From Rubrivirga litoralis (GTDB lineage Bacteria; Bacteroidota; Rhodothermia; Rhodothermales; Rubricoccaceae), in contig NZ_JAVRHT010000001.1 of assembly GCF_031846415.1 (NCBI RefSeq), forward strand, positions 295,248 through 359,247: DNA of 64,000 nt, given 5' to 3'. A program made the translations under genes and the position numbers. The notes below the pieces were generated by a model, which was not told where the DNA came from, made no database searches, and saw only the letters and a list, made by a program, of their open reading frames with translations. Numbering within the stretch: the first letter of the stretch is position 1; each line of letters starts with the position of its first letter. Of the stretch, positions 8,351-17,517 are shown piece by piece.

Positions 8351-9004
8351 ATGCAGACCGTCCACCTCGCCCCCCAGCCCCGGGACACCGGGAAGGCCGC
8401 CACGAAGGCCGTCCGCCGCGCCGGCCTCGTCCCGTGCGTCCTCTACGGCACCCACACCGAGCCCGTCCACTTTGCCGTCGAGACGCTCGCGCTGCGGCCG
8501 CTCGTGTTCACGACCGAGACGTACCGCGTGGCGCTCCCGTTCGAGGGCGAGGAGCACGAGGCCATCCTCAAGGACGTCGACTTCCACCCTGTCACCGACG
8601 TCCCGCTCCACGCCGACTTCCTGGCGCTGACGGCCGGCGAGTCGCTCACGATGACGGTCCCGGTCCGCCTCGAGGGCACGCCGGTCGGCGTGAAGGCCGG
8701 CGGCGTCCTGTCGCAGTCGCTGACCGAGCTCGAGGTCCGGGCGCTCCCGAAGGACATCCCCGGCCACATCTCGATCGACATCGAGAACCTCCAGGTGGGC
8801 GAGTCGATCCACGTCGACGACCTCTCGATCGGCGGCTCGATCGAGGTGCTCACCGACTTGGCCCGGACGATCGCCGTCGTGAGCGCGCCGCGCGCGCTCG
8901 TCGAGGAGACGGCGGACGACGCCGTCGCCGCGATCCTCGACGCCGACGTCCCTGTCGTCGGCGAGGAGGTCGAGGGCGAGGACGACGCGGCCGAGGAGGC
9001 GTAG
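8351..9004 (+). CDS. rplY: 50S ribosomal protein L25 (CTC form)
   Basis: Binds 5S rRNA in the large subunit. At 217 residues it is the long two-domain CTC type: an N-terminal L25 beta-barrel (about 1-95, with KAATKAVRRAGLVPCVLYG) and a C-terminal TL5-like domain (about 96-190), followed by an acidic tail of Glu/Asp/Ala. It lies between prs and pth as in many bacteria. The start is unambiguous because a repeat array directly abuts the ATG; no Shine-Dalgarno sequence is visible, so translation may rely on an unstructured leader or on coupling. A strong hairpin at 9058-9094 probably terminates transcription. Confidence 0.95.
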   Translation: MQTVHLAPQPRDTGKAATKAVRRAGLVPCVLYGTHTEPVHFAVETLALRPLVFTTETYRVALPFEGEEHEAILKDVDFHPVTDVPLHADFLALTAGESLTMTVPVRLEGTPVGVKAGGVLSQSLTELEVRALPKDIPGHISIDIENLQVGESIHVDDLSIGGSIEVLTDLARTIAVVSAPRALVEETADDAVAAILDADVPVVGEEVEGEDDAAEEA

Positions 9005-9057
9005 CCCGCCCGTCCCGCCCCGCCCCGCGTGGGCGGGGCGGTCTCCCGATTCTGCCT

Positions 9058-9098
9058 GCGACGGGCGCCCCGGTTCGCCGTGGGCGCCCGTCGCGTTT
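9058..9098 (+). terminator. stem-loop terminator after rplY
   Basis: A perfect 13-bp stem, GCGACGGGCGCCC (9058-9070) with GGGCGCCCGTCGC (9082-9094), 11-base loop, followed by GTTT. It is the strongest simple hairpin in the rplY-pth gap. Confidence 0.6.
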
Positions 9099-9250
9099 CC
9101 GCCCCGCCCGCCGCGGGCTCCCGGGGCGGGGCGGTCGTACGCTGCCACCCCGCCCGCCTGCGGGCACCACCTGAGGCGTCCTTACGGCCCCGCCGCCGAG
9201 GGCGGCGTGGGTCCGCTTGTCTCCGACCGCACACCGTTCCCACCCCGCCC

Positions 9251-9907
9251 ATGTCCTGGCTCTCGCGTCTCCTCGGTTCCCGCCCCGCCCCGCCCGACGG
9301 GGGCGCGCCCGACGCGGGCGGGGTGGACGTGCGCCGCCTCCTCGTCGGCCTGGGCAACCCGGGGCCGGACTACGTCGGCACGCGGCACAACGCCGGCTTC
9401 GAGGCCATCGAGCGCGCGGCGGACGCGGCGGGGATCGCCCTCGACGCTGAGGTCGGAGGCCGGGCGGGGCGGTCGGTCGTCGGCGAGGGGCTCTACCGCG
9501 GGCACGGGCTCGCGCTCGCCAAGCCGCTCACGTTCATGAACCGGAGCGGGGCGGCTTATGCCGCGCTCCTCGACCGCTACGGGCTCGACGCCGCCGACGT
9601 GCTCCTGGTCTACGACGACCTCGCGCTCCCGCTCGGGCAGGTCCGGCTGCGCGGGAAGGGGTCGGCCGGGGGGCACAACGGTGTGCAGAGCGTGATCGAC
9701 GCTTTAGGAACTGCGGAATTCCCCCGCCTCCGAATCGGGCTGGGAGATAGTTTCCCCCCCGGCGGCCAGGTCGACTACGTCCTCGCGCCGTTCGACGACG
9801 GCGAGCGCGCGGCGGCCGACGCCGCGCTCGACCTCGCCGCCGAGGCCGCGCTCGCGTTCGCGCACGACGGCCTCGCGGCGGCCATGAACCAGTTCAACGG
9901 CCGCTAG
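9251..9907 (+). CDS. pth: peptidyl-tRNA hydrolase
   Basis: Releases tRNA from prematurely dropped peptidyl-tRNA; essential cytoplasmic recycling enzyme. The 218-residue protein shows LLVGLGNPGPDYVGTRHNAGF (about 30-50, with the catalytic His in TRHN), FMNRSG (conserved Asn) and VYDDLALPLG (catalytic Asp), then KGSAGGHNG. The first ~27 residues are an extra Pro/Gly/Ala-rich lead before the enzyme core, partly encoded by GC-motif copies. A short insert (GGRAGRS) also coincides with a motif copy. ATG at 9251. Last gene of the prs-rplY-pth group. Confidence 0.95.
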   Translation: MSWLSRLLGSRPAPPDGGAPDAGGVDVRRLLVGLGNPGPDYVGTRHNAGFEAIERAADAAGIALDAEVGGRAGRSVVGEGLYRGHGLALAKPLTFMNRSGAAYAALLDRYGLDAADVLLVYDDLALPLGQVRLRGKGSAGGHNGVQSVIDALGTAEFPRLRIGLGDSFPPGGQVDYVLAPFDDGERAAADAALDLAAEAALAFAHDGLAAAMNQFNGR

Positions 9908-9966
9908 CCCGCCCCGCTCGCGCCCCGGAGGGCGGGGTGGGTGCCTCCTCACCCACACCCGCTCCC

Positions 9967-12213
9967 ATGAACGAAGACCTGCTCGCCTGGCTCGTCCCCG
10001 TCTCCGGCCTCCTCGCGCTCGGCTACGCCTTTCTCCGCACCCGGTGGGTCACGGCGCAGCCCGTCGGGACGGAGCGGATGGCCGAGATCGCCCACGACAT
10101 CCAGGAGGGCGCCGCCGCCTTCCTCCGCCGCGAGTACCGCGTGCTGGCCGTGTTCGTGGTCGTCGTGGCCGCGCTCCTGCTCCTGGCCAACCTGGGCCGG
10201 GCCGACTCCAGCCCGCTCATCGCGCTCTCGTTCGTGGTCGGCGCGCTGTGCTCGGGGCTCGCGGGCTTTTTCGGGATGCGCGTGGCGACCAAGGCCAACG
10301 TCCGCACGACGAACGCGGCGCGGACGTCGCTGGGCGAGGCGCTCAACGTGGCCTTCTCGGGCGGCTTGGTCATGGGCCTCTCGGTCGTCGGGCTGGGGCT
10401 GCTCGGGCTCGGGCTCCTGTTCATCTTCTACACCGGCGCCTTCGACGGGGACGACGGCGTGCTCCAGCCGCTCGAGGTTACGCGCGTGCTCAACGTGCTG
10501 GCCGGGTTCTCGCTCGGGGCCTCCTCGATCGCGCTCTTCGCGCGCGTCGGCGGCGGCATCTACACCAAGGCCGCCGACGTCGGCGCCGACCTTGCGGGCA
10601 AGGTCTACGAGGGGATCCCGGAGGACGACCCGCGCAACCCGGCCACGATCGCCGACAACGTGGGCGACAACGTGGGCGACGTGGCCGGCATGGGCGCCGA
10701 CCTTTTCGAGTCCTACGTGGGTTCCATCGTGGGAGCCATGGTGCTCGGGGCCGCGTTCGCCGGCGCGCTCGTCGATGCGGGCGGGTTGGAGCTGGGGGCC
10801 GTGCTCCTCCCGCTGGTCCTGGCGGCCGTCGGCATCGTCGTCTCGATCCTCGGGTCCTTTTTCGTCAAGGTGAGGGAGGGGGGCAACCCGCAGCGGGCGC
10901 TCAACCTGGGCGAGTTCGGGGCGGCTGCCGTCATGGCCGCGCTCGCCACGCTCATCATCCTGTGGATGATCCCGGCCGAGTTCACGGCGTCGACCCCGAT
11001 CGTGGGGACGTTCGTGTACTCGGCGTGGGGGATCGTCTTTGCCGTCTGGATCGGGCTCGCGGCCGGCGTCGCGATCGGGCTCGTGACCGAGTTCTACACG
11101 GCCACCCACACGTCGCCGGTGACCGGGATCGCGCGGGCGTCGGTAACGGGCGCGGCCACCAACATCATCGCCGGGCTGGGCGTGGGCATGTACTCGACGG
11201 GCATCCCGACGCTCATCCTGGCCCTGGCGATCGTCGGCGCGTTCTCGACGGCCGGGCTCTACGGGATCGCGATCGCGGCGCTGGGGATGCTGAGCGTGAC
11301 GGGCATCCAGCTGGCCGTCGACGCCTACGGGCCGATCTCGGACAACGCCGGCGGCATCGCCGAGATGGCCGAGCTCCCGCCCGAGGTCCGCGAGCGGACC
11401 GACCTGCTCGACGCGGTCGGCAACACGACGGCGGCGATCGGGAAGGGGTTCGCGATCGGGTCGGCGGCGCTCACCGCGCTCGCGCTCTTCGCCGCCTACA
11501 TGCAGCAGACCGGGCTCGACGCGATCAACGTAGCCGACCCGCGCATCCTGGCCGGCGTGCTCGTCGGCGGCATGCTCCCGTTCGTGTTCTCGGCGATGGC
11601 CATGAACGCCGTGGGGCGCGCGGCCGGCGACATGATCAAGGAGGTCGGCCGGCAGTTTGCCGAGATCCCCGGGCTCCGCGAGGGGACGGCCAAGGCCGAT
11701 CACGCCCGGTGCGTCGACATCTCGACGCAGGCGGCGCTCCGCGAGATGATCCTCCCGGGCGTGCTCGCCGTAGCGGTCCCGGTCGCCGTCGGGTTCTACG
11801 ACCCGACGGTCTTGGGCGGCCTGCTCGTCGGCGTGACCGTGACCGGCGTGCTCATGGCCATCTTCCAGTCGAACGCGGGCGGGGCGTGGGACAACGCCAA
11901 AAAGCGGATCGAGGGCGGCGTCACGTTCGACGGCCAGACCTACGGGAAGGGCTCGGACGTCCACAAGGCGGCCGTCGTGGGCGACACCGTCGGCGACCCG
12001 CTCAAGGACACGTCGGGGCCGAGCCTGAACATCCTCGTCAAGCTCATCTCGGTCGTCGCCCTCGTCATCGCCCCGCTCATCGTCGGCGACGTGGACGTGG
12101 TCGACGAGGTCGACGTGCTCGAGATCGAGGAGGTCTCGCTCCCCGCCCCGCCCGCCGACGTCGACCCGCTCCCGCCGGCCGAGAGCGTGGGGACGGCCGA
12201 CTCGGACCTGTAA
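9967..12213 (+). CDS. hppA: membrane-bound pyrophosphatase, K+-dependent type
   Basis: Couples pyrophosphate hydrolysis to ion pumping across the cytoplasmic membrane. The 748 residues contain about 16 membrane segments and the signature DVGADLAGKV, GIPEDDPRNPATIADNVGDN and VGDVAGMGADLFESY (about 200-262). The GNTTAAIGKGF segment has Ala where K+-independent enzymes have Lys, so I predict K+ dependence; H+ versus Na+ specificity cannot be decided by eye. The ATG at 9967 follows the hydrophobic start MNEDLLAWLVPVSG; an upstream in-frame GTG would add ten unlikely residues. The C-terminus has an acidic/Pro extension. It stands alone and faces the M16 protease gene across a palindrome array. Confidence 0.95.
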   Translation: MNEDLLAWLVPVSGLLALGYAFLRTRWVTAQPVGTERMAEIAHDIQEGAAAFLRREYRVLAVFVVVVAALLLLANLGRADSSPLIALSFVVGALCSGLAGFFGMRVATKANVRTTNAARTSLGEALNVAFSGGLVMGLSVVGLGLLGLGLLFIFYTGAFDGDDGVLQPLEVTRVLNVLAGFSLGASSIALFARVGGGIYTKAADVGADLAGKVYEGIPEDDPRNPATIADNVGDNVGDVAGMGADLFESYVGSIVGAMVLGAAFAGALVDAGGLELGAVLLPLVLAAVGIVVSILGSFFVKVREGGNPQRALNLGEFGAAAVMAALATLIILWMIPAEFTASTPIVGTFVYSAWGIVFAVWIGLAAGVAIGLVTEFYTATHTSPVTGIARASVTGAATNIIAGLGVGMYSTGIPTLILALAIVGAFSTAGLYGIAIAALGMLSVTGIQLAVDAYGPISDNAGGIAEMAELPPEVRERTDLLDAVGNTTAAIGKGFAIGSAALTALALFAAYMQQTGLDAINVADPRILAGVLVGGMLPFVFSAMAMNAVGRAAGDMIKEVGRQFAEIPGLREGTAKADHARCVDISTQAALREMILPGVLAVAVPVAVGFYDPTVLGGLLVGVTVTGVLMAIFQSNAGGAWDNAKKRIEGGVTFDGQTYGKGSDVHKAAVVGDTVGDPLKDTSGPSLNILVKLISVVALVIAPLIVGDVDVVDEVDVLEIEEVSLPAPPADVDPLPPAESVGTADSDL

Positions 12214-12226
12214 CCGACGCGCCGCC

Positions 12227-12313
12227 CCGCCCCGCCGAGGGCGGGGCGGTCGCTGTTTCCGCCCCGCCGAGGGCGGGGTGGCCACCGTTCCCACCCCGCC
12301 GCGGGCGGGGCGG
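12227..12313. repeat. three tandem palindromes, 32-base period
   Basis: Three 23-base palindromes built from the GC motif, each CCGCCCCGCC or CCACCCCGCC, 3 bases, then its complement: 12227-12249, 12259-12281, 12291-12313. They are separated by exactly 9-base spacers (TCGCTGTTT and CCACCGTTC). They lie between two convergent genes and probably also act as a bidirectional terminator. Confidence 0.8.
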
Positions 12314-12393
12314 ATCCAGAGCCTTCTCCGAATAGGTCCGGGGCGGGCGTCATCGGACCGCCCCGCCCGCGACGTGCGAGCGGGGCGGGGCGG

Positions 12394-15279
12394 TTACTCG
12401 GCCGTGGCTCCGCCGTCTCCCAGGATCTCCGGGAGCAGGACGACCTGCACGTAGCGGTCCGTGTCGAGATAGCGCCGCGTCGCCTCCTGCACCGTCGCCT
12501 CGGTCGTCGCCTCCAGGAGGGCGGGGCGGGCCAGGACCTCGTCGACCGGGAGGCCGTAGCGGGCCACCTGGCCCAGCACCGACAGCCAGTAGCCGTTCTG
12601 GCGGAGCGCCGTTTGCTGCTCGCGCCGGGCGCCCTCGCGGACGTTCTGGACGAGCCGGTCCTCGGGGCCGTCGGCCTTGAGCGCTGCGATGTCGGCGAAC
12701 ACGGCGTCGACCAGCTCGTCGACGCGGGCGGGGTCGGCGCCGAAGCCCAGCGAGACCGTGTACTCGGGGCGCGGCTCGCGGTCCGCCCCGCCCTGGACGC
12801 GGACGCTGTACGTCCCGCCGAGGTCTTCGCGGAGCGTCTCGCGGAGCGTGGTCTCGAGGATCTGGGCGAGCGCCTCCAACTCGGCCTTGGCCTCGTCCGA
12901 GTAGGCGTTGAGCAGGCCGTGGAACACGACCTGGACGCGTGCCTGCGGCTCGACGCCCCGGTACACCGTCTTGCGGACGACGCCGTCGGGCCGGTCGACT
13001 AGGACGTCCTGCGGGACGTCGGTGCGCGGGAGCGTCGGGAGCCCGCCGAGCCAGGTCTCGACGAGCGGCTGGACCTCGGAGGGCTCGAAGGCGCCGACGA
13101 GCGAGAACGTAAAGTCGTCGGCGTCGGCGAAGCGCTCGCGCACCGCCGCGACCGACGCGTCGAGGTCGGCGGCGTCGAGGGCCGCCAGCGTGAGCGGCTG
13201 GCGGCGCGGGTGGTCGCCGGTGAGCGTGACGTTGAGCGTGTCCGAGAACGCCTTCTGCGGCGTCGCGGCCGCGTTGTCGAGGAAGGTGCGGATCTGGCCC
13301 AGCGTCGAGCCGAAGGCGTCCTCGTCGCGGCGCGGCGCGGTCATGGTGAGGTAGACGAGCTGGAGCGCGGTTTCGAGGTCGTCCGGCGAGGCCTGCCCGC
13401 GGATCCCCTCCTCGCGCTCCGAAAGCGTGGGGAGGACCGATACGGTTTGGCCGGCCAGCTTTTTCTGCAGCTCCGGCGCCGAGAACGTGCCCGCCCCGCT
13501 CGACCCGACGACGGCCGCGGCGAACTGGGTCGCGCGGTACGTGTCGAGACTGAACAGCGACGTGCCGCCCGGGCTGGTCGCCGAGATCAGGACCTCGTCG
13601 TTCTGGAAGTCGGTCGGCTTGAGGAGCACGCGGACGCCGTTCGAGAGCGTCCACCGCGTGACGCCGTTGCCCAGGTCGTCGGCCTCGACCACGCGCCCCG
13701 GCGAGGGCGGGGTGGGCACGAGCGGGCCGGCGGCGACGGCGTCGTCGTAGGGCGCGAGGTCAGCGGCCTCGACGGCGGCGAGCGTCGCGCGGACCTCGGC
13801 CTCGGTCGGCGCCGCCCCGCCCTCGGTCTCGGGCAGGGCGAGCGCGACGACGCGGTTCTCCTCTTCCAGGAGCTCGCTGGCGAGGGCCGTCACCTCGTCG
13901 AGCGTGACGCCGGGGAGGACCCTGCGCGTGAGCCGGTTGCGGTCGTCGACGCCCAGCGCCGGGGCGCCTTCGAGGTCGTAGTCCACGAGGGCGCTGGCGT
14001 AGGCGCGGCTCGGCGTCTGGTCGCGCTCGGCGAGCGCCCGGTCGAGCCCGTTGAGGACCTCGGCCTTGGCCCGTTCGAGCTCGCCCTCGGTAAACCCGAA
14101 CCGGCGGACCCGCTCGGCTTCGGTGAGGAGCGCTTCGAGGGCACGGAGGGCGCCCGCGCCGGGCGCGACCGCGAAGAACGAGGCGAAGTCGACCGTGCGG
14201 AGGCCGCCGCCCAGGCTGGCCCCGGCGAACGCGAACGGCGGGTCGGCGCTCTGGCGGAGCTCGCCCAGGCGCGCGTTGAGCATGGCGTTGAACAGGCTCA
14301 CGACGACCGACCGCCGGTAGTCGGCCTCGGTCCGCGTCGTCTCGGGCTCGCGCTTGAGGAGGACCTGGACCTGCCCCTGCGGGAGCTCGGGGTCGGTGGC
14401 GATCACGACGAGCGTCTCGTCGTGGCCGGGCACGCTGAAGCTCGGGCGGGGCGGGGCGTCGGCGGGGGTGTCGAGGTCGCCGAACTGGTCCTCAATCATC
14501 CCGGCTACGCGGTCGGCGTCGACGTCGCCCACGACGACGACGGCCATGAGGTCCGGCCGGTAGTAGTCGTCGTAGAAGTCGCGGAGGCGCTCGGCCGTGG
14601 CCGCCTGCAGCGTCTCCTCGTCCCCGATCGGGAGCCGCTCGGCGTAGCGCGAGCCCTGGAAGATGACCGGGAACTGGACGTCGCGGACGCGCCCGCCGGC
14701 GCCCCGCCCGAGCCGGAGCTCTTCGAGCACGACGCCTTTCTCCTTGGCCACCTCCTCGGGCGTGATCGTCACGCTGCCGGCCCACTCGCGGAGCACCTCG
14801 AGGCCGGTCTCGAACGTGTCCGCCGAGTCGGTCGGGACCTGGAGCATATAGACCGTCTCGTCGAACGACGTGTAGGCGTTGACGTCCGGCCCGAACTGCA
14901 TACCCGTCGACTCGAGGTAGCGGACGAGCTCCTGCTCGGGGAACGCCTCGGTCCCGTTGAACGCCATGTGCTCCAGCAGGTGGGCCAGCCCGCGCTGGTC
15001 CTCGTCTTCGAGCACGCTCCCGGCGTCGACGACGAGCCGGAGCTCGGCGCGGTCGCGGGGCTCGCGGTTTTCGCGGACGTAGTACGTCAGCCCGTTCGCG
15101 AGCCGGCCCGTGCGGACGGCCGGGTCGAGCGGGAGCGGCGTGGCGGCCGCGCCGCCGGTCGTCTCGGGCACGTCGGCCGCGGGCGGGCGCTCAGGCCGCG
15201 TCGCCTCGGGCGGGGCGGTCTGCGTGGTGGCGCAGCCGGCGCCGACGAAGACGAGGGCGGCGAGGAGCGGGCGGATCAT
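12394..15279 (-). CDS. M16-family zinc protease lipoprotein (PqqL-like)
   Basis: Two tandem M16 (insulinase/pitrilysin-like) halves in a 961-residue lipoprotein, expected in the periplasm. The signal ends in G-A-G-C with Cys16 as the lipidated residue. The inverted zinc motif H-L-L-E-H is at residues 100-104, with the further Glu ligand in the KEKGVVLEEL region about 75 residues later. The C-terminal half (from about 500) lacks an HxxEH motif, as is normal for the non-catalytic half. Peptide substrates are unknown. ATG at 15279 gives the signal peptide directly. Monocistronic; the E2 gene is divergent upstream. Confidence 0.9.
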   Translation of the reverse strand: MIRPLLAALVFVGAGCATTQTAPPEATRPERPPAADVPETTGGAAATPLPLDPAVRTGRLANGLTYYVRENREPRDRAELRLVVDAGSVLEDEDQRGLAHLLEHMAFNGTEAFPEQELVRYLESTGMQFGPDVNAYTSFDETVYMLQVPTDSADTFETGLEVLREWAGSVTITPEEVAKEKGVVLEELRLGRGAGGRVRDVQFPVIFQGSRYAERLPIGDEETLQAATAERLRDFYDDYYRPDLMAVVVVGDVDADRVAGMIEDQFGDLDTPADAPPRPSFSVPGHDETLVVIATDPELPQGQVQVLLKREPETTRTEADYRRSVVVSLFNAMLNARLGELRQSADPPFAFAGASLGGGLRTVDFASFFAVAPGAGALRALEALLTEAERVRRFGFTEGELERAKAEVLNGLDRALAERDQTPSRAYASALVDYDLEGAPALGVDDRNRLTRRVLPGVTLDEVTALASELLEEENRVVALALPETEGGAAPTEAEVRATLAAVEAADLAPYDDAVAAGPLVPTPPSPGRVVEADDLGNGVTRWTLSNGVRVLLKPTDFQNDEVLISATSPGGTSLFSLDTYRATQFAAAVVGSSGAGTFSAPELQKKLAGQTVSVLPTLSEREEGIRGQASPDDLETALQLVYLTMTAPRRDEDAFGSTLGQIRTFLDNAAATPQKAFSDTLNVTLTGDHPRRQPLTLAALDAADLDASVAAVRERFADADDFTFSLVGAFEPSEVQPLVETWLGGLPTLPRTDVPQDVLVDRPDGVVRKTVYRGVEPQARVQVVFHGLLNAYSDEAKAELEALAQILETTLRETLREDLGGTYSVRVQGGADREPRPEYTVSLGFGADPARVDELVDAVFADIAALKADGPEDRLVQNVREGARREQQTALRQNGYWLSVLGQVARYGLPVDEVLARPALLEATTEATVQEATRRYLDTDRYVQVVLLPEILGDGGATAE

Positions 15280-15300
15280 GGGCGGCGGGGCGGGGCGGCG

Positions 15301-15308
15301 GCAATCTA
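15301..15308 (-). promoter_or_regulatory. candidate -7 box for the M16 protease
   Basis: Minus-strand TAGATTGC, 22 bases upstream of the ATG, fitting the TAnnTTsg pattern of this window. No clear -33 TTG. Confidence 0.3.
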
Positions 15309-15453
15309 TCGCGGCCGCCCCGCCCTGCTCGGGACTCGCCCCGTCCCGCCCCGCCCGAGCCTTTCCGCGCGCCCGGAGCCGGCGCGGGCGGGGCGGTGGC
15401 TTTTTCGTGCGGGCTCCGGGAGCGCTACCGGGCGGGGCCGCGTATGGCTCCCG

Positions 15454-15461
15454 TACCTTCC
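15454..15461 (+). promoter_or_regulatory. candidate -7 box for the E2 gene
   Basis: TACCTTCC, 43 bases upstream of the E2 ATG; same family as the other TAnnTTsg boxes. Confidence 0.3.
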
Positions 15462-15504
15462 CGCCCCGCCCCCTCTTTAAGCCGCGCGCCTGCGCCCCCC
15501 TTCC

Positions 15505-17451
15505 ATGGCCCGAGTCGATGTTGTGATGCCCAAGATGGGCGAGAGCGTAATGGAAGGGACGGTGCTGGAGTGGAAGAAGGCGGTCGGCGACACGGTCGAG
15601 CAGGACGAGACGCTCCTCGAGATCTCGACCGACAAGGTCGACTCCGAGGTGCCCAGCCCCGAGGCCGGGCGCATCGCCGAGATCCTCGTTCAGGAGAACG
15701 ACACGGTCGAGGTGGGCACGCCCATCGCCGTGATCGAGACGGACGTGAACGCCGACCTCGGCGGCGGCTCCGACGCCGTCCCGCCCGCCGAGGACTCGGC
15801 GGTCGAGGAGGCCGCCGAGCCGTACGACGAGACGCACCCGGTCGGCGAAGACCCGGCCGTGGAGCCCGAGGCCAAGCCCGCCGCCCCCATCGTGCGGCCC
15901 GTCGACGGTGGCGGCGGCGACGCCACCCCGCCCGCACCGGGCGGCTCGGGCGGGGCGGCCTCGGGCGGTGCAGCCGGCGGCGGCGCGCGGACCGAGGTGG
16001 TCATGCCCAAGATGGGCGAGAGCGTAATGGAAGGGACGGTGCTGGAGTGGAAGAAGGCGGTCGGCGACACGGTCGAGCAGGACGAGACGCTCCTCGAGAT
16101 CTCGACCGACAAGGTCGACTCCGAGGTGCCCAGCCCCGAGGCCGGGACGCTCCTCGAGATCCTCGTCCAGGAGGGAGACACGGTCGACGTGGGCACGCCC
16201 ATCGCCGTGATCGGCTCGGGCGCCGCGGCGTCGGGCGGCGGGGGCGGGGCGGGCGCCTCGGGCGACGGCGCCTCGGACGTGCCGGAGCCGTACGAGAAGA
16301 GCTACAGCAGCGCCCCCAACGAGGCCACGGCCGCCGCCGCCCCGGCCGTCCGCGAGGAGCGTGGCGCCGAGGCCGCCGCCCGCGCCACGGCCGGCGACGG
16401 CGGCCCGATCCCCCGCCGCGACGACGCGGGCAACTTTTACTCCCCGCTCGTCCGCTCGATCGCCGAGACCGAGGGGCTCTCGCTCTCCGAGCTCCAGTCG
16501 ATCACGGGCTCCGGCCAGGAGGGCCGCGTGACCAAGGCCGACGTCATGGGCTTTCTCGAGTCGCGGGGCGGGGCGGGCCAGCCCGCCGAGACGCCGCAGC
16601 CCAAGAGCTACAACGCCGAGGGGTCGGGACCCGAGACCTCCGCGGCCCAGGCCGCCCCGCCCCGCCCGGCCGCGCGCCAGGCGCCGGCCGCGCCGCGCAC
16701 GCGCGCCCAGGCGGCCGAGGCCTCGGCCGAGACGGGCGACCGCGTCGAGGTGATCGAGATGAACCGGATGCGGCAGCTCATCGCCGACCACATGCGGCGG
16801 TCGAAGGACACGAGCGCCCACGTCACGAGCTTCTCCGAGGTCGACGTGACCGGCCTCGTCCAGCACCGCGAGGCGCACAAGGCGGCGTTCCAGGAGCGCG
16901 AGGGCATCAAGCTCACCTACACGCCCTACTTCGTCGAGGCGGCCATCGAGCCGCTCCGCGACCACCCGCTCCTGAACTCGTCGGTCGAGGGCACGCGCAT
17001 CCTGGTCAAAAAGGACTTCAACGTCGGCGTGGCGGTGGCCGTCGGCACGAAGGGCCTGCTCGTCCCGGTGATCCGCAACGCGGGCCAGCAGAACCTGACC
17101 GGCCTCGCCCACACCGTCTCCGACCTCGCTGAGCGCGCGCGCACGAAAAAGCTCCAGCCCGACGAGCTCCAGGGCGGCACGTTCACGGTCACGAATGTGG
17201 GCTCTTTGGGGAGCCTTATGGGGACGCCGATCATCAACCAGCCGCAGTCGGCCATCCTGTCGCCCGGGGCCATCGTCAAGCGCCCGGTCGTGATCGAGGT
17301 GGACGGCCAGGACGTGATCGCGATCCGCCAGATGATGTACGTCTCGCTGTCCTACGACCACCGGATCATCGACGGGGCGATGGCGGCCAGCTTCCTCGCG
17401 GCGTACCGCGCCCAGCTCGAGGCCATCGGCCCGGACTCGACGCTGCTCTAG
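15505..17451 (+). CDS. 2-oxo acid dehydrogenase E2 (dihydrolipoamide acyltransferase)
   Basis: Core acyltransferase of a 2-oxo acid dehydrogenase complex, moving the acyl group from lipoyl to CoA. Order in 648 residues: lipoyl domain 1 (1-77), Pro/Gly/Ala linker, lipoyl domain 2 (about 165-240), linker, E1/E3-binding domain (about 310-355, with SPLVRSIAE and GRVTKADV), linker, and catalytic domain (about 410-648) ending with active-site DHRIIDG. Both lipoyl domains carry the lysine in STDKVDSEV, and 145 coding bases of the two domains are identical. Whether the substrate is pyruvate, 2-oxoglutarate or branched-chain is not decidable here; the MPKMGESVMEGT start is common in Bacteroidota-type complexes. 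No E1 or E3 gene is adjacent. Confidence 0.9.
   Translation: MARVDVVMPKMGESVMEGTVLEWKKAVGDTVEQDETLLEISTDKVDSEVPSPEAGRIAEILVQENDTVEVGTPIAVIETDVNADLGGGSDAVPPAEDSAVEEAAEPYDETHPVGEDPAVEPEAKPAAPIVRPVDGGGGDATPPAPGGSGGAASGGAAGGGARTEVVMPKMGESVMEGTVLEWKKAVGDTVEQDETLLEISTDKVDSEVPSPEAGTLLEILVQEGDTVDVGTPIAVIGSGAAASGGGGGAGASGDGASDVPEPYEKSYSSAPNEATAAAAPAVREERGAEAAARATAGDGGPIPRRDDAGNFYSPLVRSIAETEGLSLSELQSITGSGQEGRVTKADVMGFLESRGGAGQPAETPQPKSYNAEGSGPETSAAQAAPPRPAARQAPAAPRTRAQAAEASAETGDRVEVIEMNRMRQLIADHMRRSKDTSAHVTSFSEVDVTGLVQHREAHKAAFQEREGIKLTYTPYFVEAAIEPLRDHPLLNSSVEGTRILVKKDFNVGVAVAVGTKGLLVPVIRNAGQQNLTGLAHTVSDLAERARTKKLQPDELQGGTFTVTNVGSLGSLMGTPIINQPQSAILSPGAIVKRPVVIEVDGQDVIAIRQMMYVSLSYDHRIIDGAMAASFLAAYRAQLEAIGPDSTLL
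15525..15669 (+). repeat. 145-base exact repeat, copy 1 (lipoyl domain 1)
   Basis: Identical base for base, by eye, to 16003-16147. Both lie in the lipoyl domains of the same gene, 478 bases apart. Synonymous positions are identical too, pointing to a recent duplication or gene conversion. Confidence 0.9.
16003..16147 (+). repeat. 145-base exact repeat, copy 2 (lipoyl domain 2)
   Basis: Second copy of the repeat at 15525-15669; the sequences diverge directly after the shared GAGGCCGGG. Confidence 0.9.
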
Positions 17452-17471
17452 CGGCCCGAGCCGCAGTCAGT

Positions 17472-17510
17472 CCGCCCCGCCCCGCCCACTCTGGGGCGCG
17501 GGCGGGGCGG
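17472..17510. terminator. GC-motif hairpin between convergent genes
   Basis: CCGCCCCGCC (17472-17481) pairs with GGCGGGGCGG (17501-17510). It lies between the E2 stop and the stop of the opposing redoxin gene. There is no T-run, so this is a plausible but unproven bidirectional terminator. Confidence 0.4.
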
Positions 17511-17517
17511 CGCTCCG

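Noticed and set aside
9949..12294. A long open frame on the minus strand opposite hppA, and similar ones opposite secA (22406-26059), ppdK and atpA
   Set aside because: In DNA this GC-rich, third-position G/C bias removes stops from other frames. These translations are Arg/Ala/Gly/His-rich with no family features, while the opposite frames encode clear conserved proteins.
12227..12313. Regularly spaced repeats resembling a CRISPR array
   Set aside because: The spacers are only 9 bases, there are three units, the repeats are copies of the common GC palindrome, and no cas gene is present.
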